This document shows, one piece after another, positions 62,243 to 64,000 of a DNA stretch of 64,000 nt (position 1 is its first letter; each line of letters starts with the position of its first letter). The notes beneath the pieces were generated by a model. The model was not told the origin of the DNA, ran no database searches, and was given only the letters and a program-made list of their open reading frames with translations. This DNA comes from Vibrio sp. UBA2441 (GTDB taxonomy: Bacteria > Pseudomonadota > Gammaproteobacteria > Enterobacterales > Vibrionaceae). A program made the position numbers and the translations under genes. The stretch is from NCBI GenBank assembly GCA_002342685.1, contig DDQN01000064.1, positions 51,889 to 115,888 on the forward strand, written 5' to 3'.

Positions 62243-63067
62243 ATGTCACATGATCCAGTAATCAATGCCCTACAAACCATTCGCGAGCGTAAACCCAATT
62301 TTGCACCAAAAGCCGCATTTATCTTAGGCTCAGGACTTGGTGTAATTGCTGATGAATTAACAGATAAAGTCTGTATTCCATACGAAGAACTAGATGGATT
62401 TCCAGTGAGTACTGTTCAAGGTCACTCAGGTGAGCTAGTGCTTGGAACAATGAATGGCGTAGACGTTGTATGTATGAAAGGCCGCGGTCATTATTATGAA
62501 CATCAGACTATGAAGGTGATGACAACACCAGTACGTACGTTTCAGAAATTAGGTTGTGATCTTTTACTTGTAACGAACGCAGCTGGCTCGTTGCGTCCAG
62601 ATCGCATCGATGTTGGATCGTTAGTCATGTTTAACGATCACATCAATACCATGCCTGACTCACCAATGACTGGCGCCAATGATGAAGAATATGGCCCAAG
62701 ATTCTTCAGTTTAGCAAATGCTTACGATAAAGATTTGCGCACCAAAATGAGAGCAACTGCAGACAAGCACTCCATACACTTAAATGACGGTGTATTTGTT
62801 TCTTACACAGGTCCAAATTTTGAGACTGCTGCAGAGATTCGTATGATGCAAATCATCGGAGCTGACGTAGTTGGTATGTCAGTGGTACCAGAAGTCATTT
62901 CTGCTGCACACTGTGGCTTACCTGTCGTTGCTTTATGTGCCATCACAAATATGGCAGAAGGCTTAGGTGATGTTGAGCTATCACACGATCAAACACTAAA
63001 ATGCGCCAAACTTGCTGAAGCGGATTTCATCTCTCTTATCAAAGCATTTATGGCTGAAAATTTCTAA
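62243..63067 (+). CDS. Purine-nucleoside phosphorylase (trimeric/XapA type)
   Basis: A 274-residue phosphorylase of the PNP/XapA family (E. coli XapA 277), splitting purine nucleosides with phosphate into base and ribose-1-phosphate. Seen: FILGSGLGVIADEL (phosphate loop), VQGHSGELVLG, VTNAAGSLRPD, GVFVSYTGPNFETAAEIRM and VVGMSVVPEVISA, the substrate-binding set. It is followed after 15 bases by a nucleoside permease, so the pair forms a purine nucleoside salvage unit. Whether it belongs to the transposon cargo or to the host chromosome depends on the unseen left end. Confidence 0.93.
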   Translation: MSHDPVINALQTIRERKPNFAPKAAFILGSGLGVIADELTDKVCIPYEELDGFPVSTVQGHSGELVLGTMNGVDVVCMKGRGHYYEHQTMKVMTTPVRTFQKLGCDLLLVTNAAGSLRPDRIDVGSLVMFNDHINTMPDSPMTGANDEEYGPRFFSLANAYDKDLRTKMRATADKHSIHLNDGVFVSYTGPNFETAAEIRMMQIIGADVVGMSVVPEVISAAHCGLPVVALCAITNMAEGLGDVELSHDQTLKCAKLAEADFISLIKAFMAENF

Positions 63068-63082
63068 TAAGAAGGTAACTTT

Positions 63083-63980
63083 ATGTTTGCGATCGGTTTT
63101 TTAGGGATAGCTGCTTTACTAGGTATCGGTTACGCAGCATCTACAAATAGAAAAGCAATTAAGTTACGTACTGTCGGGGCCGCTTTCTTATTGCAATTGG
63201 CGATTGGTGCATTGGTATTATATGTGCCTATGGGGCGAGTTGCACTGGAGGGAATGTCACATGGCGTGCATGCCGTTCTAGATAGTGGTAAGGAAGGCAT
63301 CAACTTTTTATTTGGTAACTTAGTTAACTTCTCAGTGGATGGCATTGGCTTTGTCTTTGCTTTAAATGTGTTGCCTTTGGTGGTCTTTTTCTCCGCGCTG
63401 ATCGCAGTTCTGTACCATTTAGGTGTAATGCAATATGTTATCCGCATAATTGGTGGCGCTATGGCTAAGGTTTTGGGTACATCCAAAGCCGAGTCGATGT
63501 CAGCTGTGTCCAATGTGTTTGTTGGGCAAAGTGAAGCTCCATTGGTCGTTAAGCCATACATGGCTAAAATGAGTGATTCAGAATTCTTTGCTGTGATGTG
63601 TGGTGGTATGGCATCAGTGTCTGGCACAGTTCTCGCCGGCTACGCAATGATGGGCGTACAGATGGAATACTTACTGGCCGCGTCATTCATGGCAGCTCCT
63701 GGTGGTGTTTTGTTTGCCAAGATGATCATGCCTGAAACCGAGACTCCGGAAGACACGGTAAGCAAAGAAACTAACTTCTCCGAAAAACGTGCTGAGAACG
63801 TTTTAGGTGCCGCTGGTGAAGGTGCTGCGAGTGGGCTTAAACTAGCCGTTGCCATCGGCGGCATGCTGATAGCTATGATAGGCCTAGTGGCACTGGTTAA
63901 CACTGTCCTCGGTGGCGTTGGCTCGTTCGTAGGCATGGATCTATCACTGGAACTAGTCCTAGGCTGGATCTTCTCTCCGC
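63083..63980 (+). pseudogene. nupC: NupC-family nucleoside permease, truncated by an IS
   Basis: A concentrative nucleoside transporter frame of 299 codons that opens MFAIGFLGIAALLGIGYAAS and has the family blocks VFVGQSEAPLVVKPY and MCGGMASVSGTVLAGY, with eight or so hydrophobic helices. Homologues are about 400 residues long. At 63980 the expected continuation of the gate/scaffold helices (after LGWIFSP) is replaced by an IS terminus, and the frame simply runs into it. The encoded protein therefore lacks its last quarter and is probably inactive. It follows the PNP gene with GAAGG before the ATG. Confidence 0.85.
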
Positions 63981-64000
63981 GGCTTTGTTGCGTAATTAAA
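63981..64000. mobile_element. Terminus of an IS element (IS5/IS903-like)
   Basis: The window ends with GGCTTTGTTGCGTAATTAAA. GGCTTTGTTG is the start of the terminal inverted repeat of IS903-type members of the IS5 family, and it interrupts nupC exactly where homology stops. Only 20 bases are visible, so the family call is provisional. Confidence 0.65.

Noticed and set aside
63130..63936. Two long minus-strand frames opposite nupC
   Set aside because: They are rich in Pro/Thr/Ala in the way of antisense shadows, while the plus strand encodes recognisable NupC motifs.

Overview
The window is chromosomal DNA from a member of the Vibrionaceae, most likely the genus Vibrio. The evidence is the gene content and order: argR divergent from mdh; ispB divergent from rplU-rpmA-obgE; lptD-surA-pdxA-rsmA-apaG-apaH; leuO-acyl-CoA ligase-ilvIH; and pyk, a DeoR-type regulator and glmS. 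The proteins also closely resemble gammaproteobacterial housekeeping proteins. The assignment rests on recognition of families and synteny, not on a database search.

Layout. 1-4.9 kb: the end of rluA, a UspA-like protein and a TAXI-type TRAP transporter (fused permease plus binding protein). 5-12.2 kb: argR, mdh, ispB, rplU, rpmA, obgE, the split yjjP/yjjB exporter and folA. 12.2-19 kb: the outer-membrane-biogenesis and RNA-maintenance operon running from lptD down to apaH, with a candidate sigma-E promoter ahead of lptD. 19-21.4 kb: djlA, a DUF924 protein and a secreted DUF547 protein. 21.5-26.7 kb: leuABCD on the minus strand with a complete attenuation leader (promoter, 20-codon leader peptide with five Leu codons, terminator).

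26.8-31.9 kb: a TetR regulator with palindromic operators and an RND efflux pair. 32-40.6 kb: an organic-acid block made of a CoA-transferase and an SDR ketoreductase, a DctPQM TRAP transporter, a Cache-domain histidine kinase with its NarL-type regulator, and a LysR regulator. 41-46.7 kb: leuO, a long-chain acyl-CoA ligase and ilvIH. In E. coli leuABCD, leuO and ilvIH are contiguous; here about 14 kb of accessory genes separates leuL from leuO. 46.8-53.8 kb: a membrane diguanylate cyclase, a small membrane protein, pyk, a DeoR-family regulator and glmS.

53.8-61.6 kb: a complete Tn7-type transposition module, tnsABCDE, sits in the classical attTn7 position. A TGT terminus begins 24 bp after the glmS stop codon and is followed by three head-to-tail 21-bp repeats (presumed TnsB sites) and a terminator-like hairpin that abuts tnsA. 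Catalytic and zinc-binding residues of TnsA, TnsB, TnsC and TnsD are all visible, so the machinery looks intact. No CRISPR array or Cas gene is present. The opposite (left) end is not found before the window stops, so the following purine nucleoside phosphorylase and nupC genes may be transposon cargo. nupC is cut at about 63980 by the terminus of an IS element that leaves the window.

Short repeats recur at several sites, most notably three loci of degenerate G-rich heptamer repeats (GGGTGAT/GGGTTAT/GGATTACGG-like), two of which fold into long hairpins. No tRNA, rRNA or CRISPR array was recognised.
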